Below are positions 1 through 7,470 of a stretch of 52,758 nucleotides of DNA, piece after piece. Origin of the DNA: an uncultured Bacteroidia bacterium (GTDB lineage Bacteria > Bacteroidota > Bacteroidia > Bacteroidales > UBA932); NCBI GenBank assembly GCA_902784435.1, contig CACZUR010000016.1, positions 1 to 52,758 on the forward strand, in the 5' to 3' direction. The stretch's first letter is position 1, and the number at the start of each line of letters is the position of its first letter. The notes under the pieces were generated by a model that saw only the letters and a list, made by a program, of their open reading frames with translations, was not told the DNA's origin and did not search any database. A program made the translations under genes and the position numbers.

Positions 1-63
1 GACTTGCATGTGTTAAGCCTGCCGCTAGCGTTCATCCTGAGCCAGGATCAAACTCTTCATTGT
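1..63 (-). rRNA. rrs: 16S rRNA gene, 5' end (partial)
   Basis: The reverse complement of the first 60 bases contains AGAGTTTGATCCTGGCTCAG, the conserved 5' primer region of bacterial 16S rRNA, followed by the usual continuation to ACATGCAAGTC. Counting back from the conserved site (E. coli position 8 at base 56) puts the mature 5' end near base 63. The rest of the gene runs off the left edge of the window. Confidence 0.98.
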
Positions 64-241
64 ATATTCTATAATTCTTAGCTTGTTCCCGACGCTCTTT
101 TGGTTTCCTAGTTTCCTAAAGAAACTGACGCTCGTTTGTACTTGCTTCTTGTACTTTCCTTTCAGTCTTTTCAAAGATCTTTTTACGGCCCCAGCCTTTC
201 GGCTTTTGGGCGTTAAAAACCCGCTCGTTTCCGAACGGGAC
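64..241 (-). other. 16S rRNA leader; bases 64-379 contain no protein gene
   Basis: This is the transcribed leader between the rrn promoter and the 16S 5' end, about 175 bases. It holds short self-complementary segments, such as AAAGCCGAAAGGCT around 190-205, typical of pre-rRNA processing leaders. Open frames here have no credible start or composition. The remaining bases to 379 are AT-rich and hold the rrn promoter and the start region of the divergent mannosyltransferase gene. Confidence 0.75.
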
Positions 242-243
242 TG

Positions 244-273
244 CAAAGGTACTACCTTTTTTTGATTCTGCAA
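244..273 (-). promoter_or_regulatory. Promoter of the rRNA operon
   Basis: On the minus strand TTG (273-271) is followed by 19 bases and TACCTTTG (251-244), an excellent match to the Bacteroidetes -33/-7 consensus. It faces the 16S gene. The surrounding A/T tracts are typical of strong rRNA promoters. Confidence 0.8.
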
Positions 274-331
274 ATTTTTTACAACTTTTTTTGCATTTTT
301 TTTAAAATTTTTTCTTTTCGGAATTTATCCT

Positions 332-339
332 TATCTTTG
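332..339 (+). promoter_or_regulatory. Possible -7 box of the mannosyltransferase gene
   Basis: TATCTTTG fits the -7 consensus and lies about 40 bases before the ATG at 380. No TTG is found at the expected -33 distance, so this is only a candidate. Confidence 0.4.
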
Positions 340-379
340 AGGATTATATATATCTATTAATGTAGTTGCATTTACGCCC

Positions 380-1108
380 ATGGACAAGAAACTGGTCATT
401 ATCCCTACCTACAACGAAAAGGAGAACATAGAGGATATCATCCGGGCCGTGTTCGCCCTGCCGGGAAACTTCCACATCCTTGTCATCGACGACGGCTCCC
501 CCGACGGAACGGCTGCCATCGTAAAATCGCTCCAGGCTACGGCGGAGCAGCGGCTGCACCTGATTGAACGCAGCGGCAAGCTGGGCCTGGGCACGGCCTA
601 CCTCACGGGGTTCCGCTGGGCCCTGGAACAGGGATACGACTACATCTTCGAAATGGACGCCGACTTTTCCCACGACCCCAAGGACCTCCTCCGCCTGCAC
701 AACGCCTGTACGGAAGGCGGCGCAGACCTCTCCGTGGGCTCCCGCTACTGCAACGGCGTGTCGGTGGTAGACTGGCCCATGAGCCGCATCATCATGTCCT
801 ATTTTGCATCGGCCTATGTAAGGGGCGTGCTGCGCATGCACGTATACGACACCACCGCGGGCTTCGTGTGCTATAGCCGTAAGGTATTGGAAACCATGAA
901 TTTGGAAGACGTCCGCATGAAAGGCTACGGCTTCCAGATAGAGATGAAATACACCGCCTGGAAACTGGGTTTCAAACTCCAGGAAGTGCCCATCATCTTC
1001 ACCAACCGCCAGAAAGGCAGCTCCAAGATGAGCAGCGGTATCTTCGGCGAGGCCTTCTGGGGCGTAATAGGCCTCCGATTCCGCAAATTCGTTACTTCAA
1101 AAGCCTGA
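380..1108 (+). CDS. Polyprenol monophosphomannose synthase (GT2, DPM1-like)
   Basis: This 242-residue protein is a family 2 glycosyltransferase of the dolichol-phosphate mannosyltransferase type. The family moves mannose from GDP-mannose to a polyprenyl phosphate on the cytoplasmic face of the membrane. PTYNE (9-13), DDGSPDGT (37-44) and the metal-binding DAD (93-95) form the nucleotide-sugar site, and GYGFQIEM (182-189) and the QKGSSKM region (211-217) are typical of DPM1-like enzymes. There is no C-terminal membrane domain, so it is the short soluble form. The window also encodes ManC, which makes GDP-mannose. Its 3' end overlaps the convergent tex gene by 17 bases. Mannose as donor sugar is inferred from the family. 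Confidence 0.9.
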   Translation: MDKKLVIIPTYNEKENIEDIIRAVFALPGNFHILVIDDGSPDGTAAIVKSLQATAEQRLHLIERSGKLGLGTAYLTGFRWALEQGYDYIFEMDADFSHDPKDLLRLHNACTEGGADLSVGSRYCNGVSVVDWPMSRIIMSYFASAYVRGVLRMHVYDTTAGFVCYSRKVLETMNLEDVRMKGYGFQIEMKYTAWKLGFKLQEVPIIFTNRQKGSSKMSSGIFGEAFWGVIGLRFRKFVTSKA

Positions 1109-3230
1109 GGCCAATCCGCTTCCGCTCCAGATCCACGGAGAGGACCTGCACCTGCACCGCCTGGTGCAGTTTGAGCACTTTGGACGGGACCGCCATACCG
1201 CGTACGCCCATCTGCGAGGCGTGAATGAGGCCGTTTTCGTGCAGGCCGATGTCTACGAACGCCCCGAAAGCCGTGATGTTGGTCACCAGGCCCGGCAATT
1301 CCATCCCCACCTTCAGGTCTTCCAGGTCCCGGATATCGTCGGCAAAAGAGAATTCGCGTGCGCTTTCACGCGGGTCCCGTCCCGGCTTCTGCAGTTCCAG
1401 GATGATGTCGTTGATGGTGGGAAGGCCGAAGTCGCCCTCCACATAGTCGGCCGCCACAATCTTTTTGCACAGCTCCGCGTTGCCAACGAGCTCCCTGGTG
1501 GAAAGCTTCAGGTCCCGGGCCATCTTGTCCACAATATGGTAGGCTTCCGGATGCACGGCCGAATTATCCAGCGGGTTGGCGGCCCCGGCGATGCGCAGGA
1601 AGCCCGCGCACTGCTGGAACGCCTTGGCACCCAGGCGAGGTACCTTCTTCAGCTCTTCCCTGCTCCGGAAGTTGCCGTTCTTGGCCCGGTAATCCACGAT
1701 GGCCTTGGACAGGGCAGGGCCGATGCCGCTGACATATTGTAACAGGTAGGGGCTGGCGGTATTCAGGGCCACGCCCACGCTGTTCACACAGCTTTCCACG
1801 GTGTTGTCCAGCTTCTCCTTCAAAAGGCCCTGGTCCACGTCGTGCTGATACTGTCCCACCCCCAGGGACTTGGGGTCAATCTTCACCAGTTCCGCCAGCG
1901 GGTCCATCAGGCGACGGCCGATGGAAACGGCGCCGCGCACCGTGACATCATATTGCGGAAACTCTTCGCGGCCCACCTCCGAGGCGGAATAGACGGAAGC
2001 CCCGTCTTCGCTCACCGAAAACACACGTACAGCCTCCGGCAGGCCCACTTTTCGGATAAAACCCTCCGTTTCGCGGCCCGCCGTCCCGTTACCGACGGCA
2101 ATGACCTCGATCTCATACTTTTCCACCAGGTCCGCCACCTTGGTAATGGCCTCTATCTTCCTGGCCACCGGCGGATGCGGGAAGATGACATCGTGGCACA
2201 GGAGGTTACCCTGGGCATCCAGGCACACCACCTTGCAGCCGGTGCGGAAGCCCGGATCGATGGCCATCACCCGCTTCTGCCCCACGGGCGGGGCCAGCAG
2301 CAGCTGGCGCAGGTTGTCGCCAAAGACTTGGATGGATTCCTTGTCGGCCTTTTCCTTGGCTTCCCGGATGACCTCACCCGTGATGGAAGGATCCAGCAGG
2401 CGTTTCCAGGCATCGTCCACGGCCTGTCGGATCTGTTCGCCGGCTTCCCGGCTGGGATAGCCCTGCGCCTGGCAGTAATCGTAATAGAGTTTGTTGCCGC
2501 ACTTCTCCCCGTCGGCGTCGATGTCCACCTTCAGGAAGCCTTCTTCCTGGGCACGGAGCATGGCCAGCAGGTTGTGGGCAGGGATTTTGCCGATGGGCTG
2601 GCTGAAGCTGAAGTAGCTGCGGTATTTGGCTGCCTCGGGGTTCTCCTGGCCCGCCTTGGTCACTTTGGACTGTACGCGGCGGGTACGGTAAATGCTCCGG
2701 AGGGTCTCGCGGTTGGCGGCGGTTTCGCTGATGCGCTCCGCCAGGATGTCCCGGGCGCCCTGCAGGGCTTCGTCGGCATCTGCCACCTCTCCCTTCACAA
2801 ACTTCTGCGCCTCCTGACGGGGACGGGTGGTCTTTCCGCTCCAGAGTAAATCGGCCAGCGGCTGCAGCCCTTTGCCGATGGCCACCGTGGCGCGCGTCTT
2901 CCTTTTGGGCCGATAAGGAAGGTACAGGTCTTCCAGCTCACTGCCGCTCACACAGTTCTCTATCTGCCTCTGCAGCTCCGGGGTGAGCTTTTGCTGCTCC
3001 CCGATGGTCTTGAGGATGGAAGCCTTGCGCTTCTCCATTTCCGAAAACACCTCGGTCCAGTGCTTGATTTCGGCCACGTCCACATCGTTCAGCCCGCCGG
3101 TGCGCTCCTTGCGGTAACGGCTGATGAAGGGCACCGTGCAGCCATCGGCAAACAATTCCGCGCAATTCTCCACCTGCCAGGCCTGCACGCCCAACAGCTG
3201 CGCTATATACTTGATATACAGTTCTTTCAT
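1092..3230 (-). CDS. tex: Tex family S1 RNA-binding transcription accessory protein
   Basis: The 712-residue product is Tex, a conserved nucleic-acid-binding protein linked to transcription. It has the Tex N-terminal helical region, a YqgF/RNase H-like domain beginning near AIDPGFRTG (Asp325), a helix-hairpin-helix segment (VSGIGPALSKAIV), and a C-terminal S1 domain over the last 75 residues. I start at the ATG at 3230 (MKELYIKYIAQLL), because the 37 residues that an upstream start would add do not look like Tex and lie inside the upstream ClC gene. The start is 2 bases after the ClC stop, so it is the last gene of the YgiQ-unknown-ClC-Tex operon. Confidence 0.95.
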   Translation of the reverse strand: MKELYIKYIAQLLGVQAWQVENCAELFADGCTVPFISRYRKERTGGLNDVDVAEIKHWTEVFSEMEKRKASILKTIGEQQKLTPELQRQIENCVSGSELEDLYLPYRPKRKTRATVAIGKGLQPLADLLWSGKTTRPRQEAQKFVKGEVADADEALQGARDILAERISETAANRETLRSIYRTRRVQSKVTKAGQENPEAAKYRSYFSFSQPIGKIPAHNLLAMLRAQEEGFLKVDIDADGEKCGNKLYYDYCQAQGYPSREAGEQIRQAVDDAWKRLLDPSITGEVIREAKEKADKESIQVFGDNLRQLLLAPPVGQKRVMAIDPGFRTGCKVVCLDAQGNLLCHDVIFPHPPVARKIEAITKVADLVEKYEIEVIAVGNGTAGRETEGFIRKVGLPEAVRVFSVSEDGASVYSASEVGREEFPQYDVTVRGAVSIGRRLMDPLAELVKIDPKSLGVGQYQHDVDQGLLKEKLDNTVESCVNSVGVALNTASPYLLQYVSGIGPALSKAIVDYRAKNGNFRSREELKKVPRLGAKAFQQCAGFLRIAGAANPLDNSAVHPEAYHIVDKMARDLKLSTRELVGNAELCKKIVAADYVEGDFGLPTINDIILELQKPGRDPRESAREFSFADDIRDLEDLKVGMELPGLVTNITAFGAFVDIGLHENGLIHASQMGVRGMAVPSKVLKLHQAVQVQVLSVDLERKRIGLRLLK

Positions 3231-3232
3231 AA

Positions 3233-5008
3233 CTAGTCCTGTGAAAAGTCTTTGAGTTCTTCCCGGTAGGCGCTGAAAATCTTGGATTTGGACAGGAACC
3301 CCACATAGGTGCGGTCCTCGGCCACCACCGGCAGGTTCCACGCGCCGGTTTTCTCGAACTTCCGCATCACGGAATCCATGGCCTCACCGGGATGGATGTA
3401 TTCCGGTGCCGACCGCATATAATTGTAAACGTGGCGTTTTGTATACAGCTCCGTGCAGAACATGTCTTTCCGGATGTCCGAGAGTGACACATAGCCCTGG
3501 AACCGTCCACGGCCGTCCAGCACCGGGAAAATGTCCCGCCGGGAACGCGAGACGGCATTCACCAGTTCCCCCAGCGTGGCGTCTATATCCACCGCCACGA
3601 AGTCCTTTTCCAGCAGGCCGTCGGTTTTCAGGAGCGTGAGCACCGCCTGGTCCGAGTCGTGCGTGAGCAGTTCTCCGCTGGCCGCGATGCGCTTGGTGTA
3701 AATGGAATATTTCTCGAAGATGCGGGTAAAGCCGTAGGAAATGGCCGATGTAAAGATGAGCGGCACCAGAAGCTCGTACCCGCCGGAAATCTCGGCAATG
3801 AGGAAGATGGCGGTGAGGGGGGCCTGCATGACGCCGGCCATGAGCCCGGCCATGCCCACCAGCACAAAATTGGACACCGGGACGATGGCCGGAGAGAGGA
3901 GGTTGAGCGTGGTGGCTACCACAAAACCGGCGAGGGCGCCCATGAACAGTGTAGGGCCGAAGGTACCGCCCACGCCCCCGCCCGCATTGGTGAAGGTCAT
4001 GGAGAACACCTTCAGGAGCAGCACCAGGAGGAAGAAAAGGGGCACCGCCCAAGGCAGATGCTGGAAAAAGCGAAACGGCGTGGCGCCGAAATCGGCCTGC
4101 ATGCCATTCAGCAGCGGGGAAAGGAAGCCGTAGCCTTCCCCGTGCAGCGGCGGGAACAGGAAGATGAGGATGCCCAGCATCAGGGCCGACACAACCCACC
4201 TCAGATAGGGATTCTGCAGTTTGCCCAGCCGGTCTTCCATCTCCAGCGTAGTGCGGATGAAATAGATGGAAAAAAGCCCGCAGAGGATGCCCAGAACCAG
4301 GTAGAAGGGCAGATTCCCCAGGTGGAAAGGCACCACATAGGCGGCGAAGGGGCTCTCCCGGCTCAGGATCAGGTAACTGACCAGGGTGGCCGATATGGAG
4401 CTGAGCAGCAGCGGCAGGATGCCGGACATGGACAGGTTGAACAGCAGGATTTCCAGCGTGAAGAGCACGCCGGCGAGCGGAGCGTTGAAAATGCCTGCCA
4501 CGGCCCCGGCGGCTCCGCAGCCCAGCAGGAGGGTCATGCCCCGGTAGGACATGCCGCTGTACTTGCCCAGGTTGGAGCCGATGGCCGCGCCCGTATACAC
4601 GATGGGAGCCTCCGCACCCACCGAACCGCCGAAGCCGATGGTGAGGGCGCTGGTGAGGAGCGAACTCCAGCAGTTGTGCCCCTTGATGCGGGATTCGTTC
4701 TTGGAAACGGCCTGCAGCACCTTGGTAACGCCGTGGCCGATATTGTCTTTTACCAGGTAACGGACGATGACCAGGCTCAGGAGCATGCCCACGCCGGGGA
4801 GCACCAACTCCCAGAGCGGCTGGCCGCCGGTGAGCGAGGCCAGGCCTCCCTGGATGGCATGGATGGCGAGTTTGAGCGTGACGGCGGCCAGCCCGCACAG
4901 GATACCGGTGACGACGGACAGCCCCAGGAGGGCGTGACGCTCCGGTACCTTACGCAAAAGGGCCCGCAAAGGGGCCCAAATAAGCTTTATGCCGCCGCGG
5001 TGCGCCAT
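3233..5008 (-). CDS. ClC family chloride channel/transporter with two CBS domains
   Basis: This 591-residue inner-membrane protein belongs to the voltage-gated chloride channel family. About ten to twelve hydrophobic helices fill residues 1-430. GAEAP carries the putative gating Glu133, and GTFGP (348-352) matches the GxFxP filter motif. The family's first filter motif, GSGIP, is not obvious. Two CBS domains, which bind adenosyl ligands, fill the C-terminal part. The ATG at 5008 was chosen because the preceding gene ends there: TAATG makes a one-base stop/start overlap, and residues upstream of it are low-complexity Arg/Gly. Whether it is a channel or a proton antiporter cannot be decided from sequence. 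Confidence 0.92.
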   Translation of the reverse strand: MAHRGGIKLIWAPLRALLRKVPERHALLGLSVVTGILCGLAAVTLKLAIHAIQGGLASLTGGQPLWELVLPGVGMLLSLVIVRYLVKDNIGHGVTKVLQAVSKNESRIKGHNCWSSLLTSALTIGFGGSVGAEAPIVYTGAAIGSNLGKYSGMSYRGMTLLLGCGAAGAVAGIFNAPLAGVLFTLEILLFNLSMSGILPLLLSSISATLVSYLILSRESPFAAYVVPFHLGNLPFYLVLGILCGLFSIYFIRTTLEMEDRLGKLQNPYLRWVVSALMLGILIFLFPPLHGEGYGFLSPLLNGMQADFGATPFRFFQHLPWAVPLFFLLVLLLKVFSMTFTNAGGGVGGTFGPTLFMGALAGFVVATTLNLLSPAIVPVSNFVLVGMAGLMAGVMQAPLTAIFLIAEISGGYELLVPLIFTSAISYGFTRIFEKYSIYTKRIAASGELLTHDSDQAVLTLLKTDGLLEKDFVAVDIDATLGELVNAVSRSRRDIFPVLDGRGRFQGYVSLSDIRKDMFCTELYTKRHVYNYMRSAPEYIHPGEAMDSVMRKFEKTGAWNLPVVAEDRTYVGFLSKSKIFSAYREELKDFSQD

Positions 5009-5376
5009 TATTCGTCGTCCGAACCGTTGGAGTACTGGGCGATGTTGTCGTCCGGGAGGGTTTCTCCGGCGGCGTCCGATGCATCGGCGCTGCCTCCGGC
5101 CACGGCTTCGTTCTCCGCGTCTTCCTCTCCCTCCAGCCAACGGGCCACATCCTCCAGGTCATCCGTTTTCACGTTGATCTTGACCAGGTAAATAGCGTCG
5201 GGAATTTCTACGGTTACGGCATAGAAGGACGTCCCGTCCGGCTTGGGATACTTGACCAGGTCTGTAAGATAATCGCTGAAGCCGCGGGGATATTTTTCCT
5301 GAAAAGCGGCATTCAGGTCCGGATGCCCTGCCATCTTCTCATAGCTTACCACATGTCTTTTCTTGCTGTCTGCCAT
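5008..5376 (-). CDS. Small conserved-looking protein of unknown function with acidic tail
   Basis: A 122-residue protein I do not recognise as a named family. Residues 1-85 look like a compact alpha/beta domain (RHVVSYEKM near the start, then an amphipathic stretch with AVTVEIPDAIYLVKINV). Residues 86-122 are acidic and low in complexity (EEDAENEA, ends SDDE), so probably disordered. It has no signal peptide or membrane segment and is likely cytosolic. It sits between ygiQ (20-base gap) and the ClC gene (one-base TAATG overlap), so its translation is probably coupled to the channel. A link to the ClC protein is inferred only from that coupling. Confidence 0.8.
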   Translation of the reverse strand: MADSKKRHVVSYEKMAGHPDLNAAFQEKYPRGFSDYLTDLVKYPKPDGTSFYAVTVEIPDAIYLVKINVKTDDLEDVARWLEGEEDAENEAVAGGSADASDAAGETLPDDNIAQYSNGSDDE

Positions 5377-5396
5377 AGGGTATAGGTTATAGATTG

Positions 5397-7205
5397 CTAT
5401 TTTCTCTTCTTTATTCCGGCTGCAATATTAGGCTTTTGTTTTGAACCTTGCAAGGGCTTGCCGCTTTTTTTCGCAGAATTTTTAAAGAAAAACGACTTTT
5501 GCCGCTGTTTTTTCTCCGGATCACGTTCCGTGAAAACCGGCGTCATGTCCCGTGGATCCAGCCCGGTATAGAACATCACCGAAGAAGTGGTCATGGGGGT
5601 GGGCGTAAAATCCTGCACCTGGTCCATCCAGATGCCCTTCAGCGCCGGATGGCTGGCCAGTCTTTCCATGTCTTTCATGGTGCAGCCGGGATGGGACGAT
5701 ATAAAATAAGGTACCAGTCCCACGTGCGTCCCCGCCCGGCGGTTTACCCCGTCAAACTCCTTGCGCAGGCGCTCGAACAGGCGGAAACTGGGTTTGGCCA
5801 TCTTCTGCAGCACATGGTCTTCCGTGTGCTCGGGAGCCACTTTCAGGCGGCCCGACGTATGGTTGAGCACCAAGGTTTCCAGGTAAGGCCGGGAACTCGG
5901 GTCCACGAAACCGTCCTCCGTGAGAAACAGGTCGTAGCGGATGCCGCTGCCGATATAGCTGTGCCGGATGCCCTTGGTGCTGTCGATGCGCCTGTACAGT
6001 TCCATCAGCCGGGTATGGTCGCACTCCAGGTTGGGGCAGCGCTTGGGGAAAAGGCAGCTGCGGCGCCTGCATTTGTCGCACAGTTCCAGGTTCTTGCCGT
6101 GCATGCCGTACATGTTGGCCGTGGGGGCCCCCACATCCGAAATGTTGCCCGCAAAGTCCGGCAAGTTGTTCAGGGCCGACACTTCCTTCAGGATGGATTT
6201 CTCGCTGCGGCTCTGGATGAACTTCCCCTGATGCGCCGCAATGGTGCAGAAATTACAGCCCCCGAAACAGCCCCGGTGCGTGTTCACGCTGAATTTGATC
6301 ATATCGTAGGCGGGGATGCGCTTTCCCTTGTACCGCGGATGCGGCAGCTTGGTGAACGGCAGGTCCCAGAAACTGTCCATCTCTTCCGTCGTGGCCGGCG
6401 GATACGGCGGATTGATCTGTACATACCCTTCCCCCACCGGCTCCAGGATGGTGTCCGGATGCATCATGTTGGCATGCGTCTCAATCCAGTGGAAATTCTC
6501 CGCGAACGCCCTTTTATCCTTGCAGCACTCCTCAAACGAATGCAGCACCAAGGTTCCGGAGCAGGTTTCCGGAGCCGTCCCTTTGACAAAGAAGGCAATC
6601 TGGGGAATCTGGTGCATACGGTGCTGGGACCAGCCCTTTTCGATGCCTTTGGTGAGTTCCAGCATGGGGCGCTCACCCATGCCGTAGCACAGATAATCGG
6701 CCCCGGAGCTGACCAGGACGGAGGGCAGCAGGCAATCTTTCCAGTAGTCGTAGTGGGTAAGGCGCCGCAGGGAGGCCTCGATGCCGCCGATGACCACCGG
6801 CACCTCGGGAAACAGCTTTTTCAGGATTTGGGTATACACCGTGACGGCGTAGTCCGGACGGGCGCCGGCCTTGCCGTCCGGGGTGTAGGCATCGTCGTGG
6901 CGCAGGCGTTTGGAGGCCGTGTAATGGTTGACCATGGAGTCCATGGCGCCAGCATTCAGGCCGAAATACAGCCTGGGAGTGCCCAGTTTCCGGAAATCCC
7001 GCAAGTCGTCCCGCCAGTTAGGCTGAGGTACCACGGCCACGCGGTAGCCCCATTTCTGCAGCCAGCGGGCGATGACAGCCGTGCCGAAGGAGGGATGGTC
7101 GATGAAGGCATCTCCGGAAAAGAGGATGATGTCTATGTAATCCCAGCCCAAAACTTCCACTTCCTTGACCGAAGTGGGGAACATATATGCCCTGTCGTCT
7201 GCCAT
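5397..7205 (-). CDS. YgiQ family radical SAM protein
   Basis: This 602-residue protein is a YgiQ/UPF0313-type radical SAM enzyme. The iron-sulfur motif CxxxCxxC is seen as CFGGCNFC (Cys313, Cys317, Cys320), with the B12-binding-like N-terminal region (DIILFSGDAFIDHPSFG) and the long C-terminal region typical of the family. The reaction of the family is not established. An ATG 14 codons upstream (7247) is in frame, but those codons overlap the promoter -7 box at 7213-7220, so the ATG at 7205 is preferred. It is the first gene of a four-gene operon ending with tex. Confidence 0.93.
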   Translation of the reverse strand: MADDRAYMFPTSVKEVEVLGWDYIDIILFSGDAFIDHPSFGTAVIARWLQKWGYRVAVVPQPNWRDDLRDFRKLGTPRLYFGLNAGAMDSMVNHYTASKRLRHDDAYTPDGKAGARPDYAVTVYTQILKKLFPEVPVVIGGIEASLRRLTHYDYWKDCLLPSVLVSSGADYLCYGMGERPMLELTKGIEKGWSQHRMHQIPQIAFFVKGTAPETCSGTLVLHSFEECCKDKRAFAENFHWIETHANMMHPDTILEPVGEGYVQINPPYPPATTEEMDSFWDLPFTKLPHPRYKGKRIPAYDMIKFSVNTHRGCFGGCNFCTIAAHQGKFIQSRSEKSILKEVSALNNLPDFAGNISDVGAPTANMYGMHGKNLELCDKCRRRSCLFPKRCPNLECDHTRLMELYRRIDSTKGIRHSYIGSGIRYDLFLTEDGFVDPSSRPYLETLVLNHTSGRLKVAPEHTEDHVLQKMAKPSFRLFERLRKEFDGVNRRAGTHVGLVPYFISSHPGCTMKDMERLASHPALKGIWMDQVQDFTPTPMTTSSVMFYTGLDPRDMTPVFTERDPEKKQRQKSFFFKNSAKKSGKPLQGSKQKPNIAAGIKKRK

Positions 7206-7212
7206 AACGGGA

Positions 7213-7220
7213 CAAAAATA
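7213..7220 (-). promoter_or_regulatory. -7 box of the ygiQ-ClC-tex operon
   Basis: TATTTTTG on the minus strand lies 7 bases before the chosen ygiQ ATG, which predicts a very short leader. No clear TTG is seen at -33. Confidence 0.5.
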
Positions 7221-7339
7221 CAAAATAATTTCATCTAAAACGCCCATTCGTGCACGTAAAACGGCATTTTCAGGAAGGAAGGGTTTTGAATAATACGCGT
7301 AAATTAATGACTATCAGTGAATTATATTGACACAAAAGA

Positions 7340-7362
7340 CCTCCTCCATTTTTTGGAGGAGG
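7340..7362 (-). terminator. Hairpin downstream of rlmI
   Basis: CCTCCTCCA (7340-7348) and TGGAGGAGG (7354-7362) form a 9-bp stem with a five-base loop. In the minus direction it is followed by TCTTTTG. It lies about 105 bases after the rlmI stop and before the ygiQ promoter, so it probably ends the lipoprotein-exonuclease-rlmI transcript. Confidence 0.55.
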
Positions 7363-7383
7363 CTTGGCGGGATGGTAATTTTG
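7353..7383 (+). promoter_or_regulatory. Orphan plus-strand promoter
   Basis: TTG (7353-7355), 20 bases, then TAATTTTG (7376-7383): a full -33/-7 match pointing right, although no plus-strand protein gene follows. It fits the candidate RNA at 7389-7470. Confidence 0.45.
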
Positions 7384-7388
7384 TGCGG

Positions 7389-7470
7389 CGATTCCGCGTA
7401 CCGGAACTGATCCGTCGGCCGCCGGAAACTGCCTTTTTGCAATGCCGCTTACCGGAGGCGGCATTGTTTA
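7389..7470 (+). ncRNA. Candidate small RNA (about 80 nt)
   Basis: Between the orphan promoter (7353-7383) and a hairpin at 7440-7466 lies about 80 bases without a plausible protein gene. The predicted transcript contains a small hairpin CGGA-ACTGA-TCCG (7402-7414) and ends with a 9-bp stem followed by TTTATTCT. It shows no match that I recognise to SRP RNA, 6S RNA, tmRNA or RNase P RNA. The prediction rests only on promoter plus terminator geometry. Confidence 0.35.
7440..7470 (+). terminator. Terminator-like hairpin after the candidate RNA
   Basis: CAATGCCGC (7440-7448) and GCGGCATTG (7458-7466) form a perfect 9-bp stem with a nine-base loop. On the plus strand it is followed by TTTATTCT. 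On the minus strand the following bases are CAAAAAGG, so the T-rich side favours plus-strand termination. It also lies immediately after the rlmI stop codon. Confidence 0.5.

Noticed and set aside
25-273. An 82-codon frame over the 16S 5' end and leader
   Set aside because: It overlaps rRNA and its leader; basic low-complexity translation with no homology that I can see.
3659-5191. A 510-codon plus-strand frame over the ClC gene
   Set aside because: It is a shadow of the ClC gene, with low-complexity Gln/Glu/His sequence and no start context.
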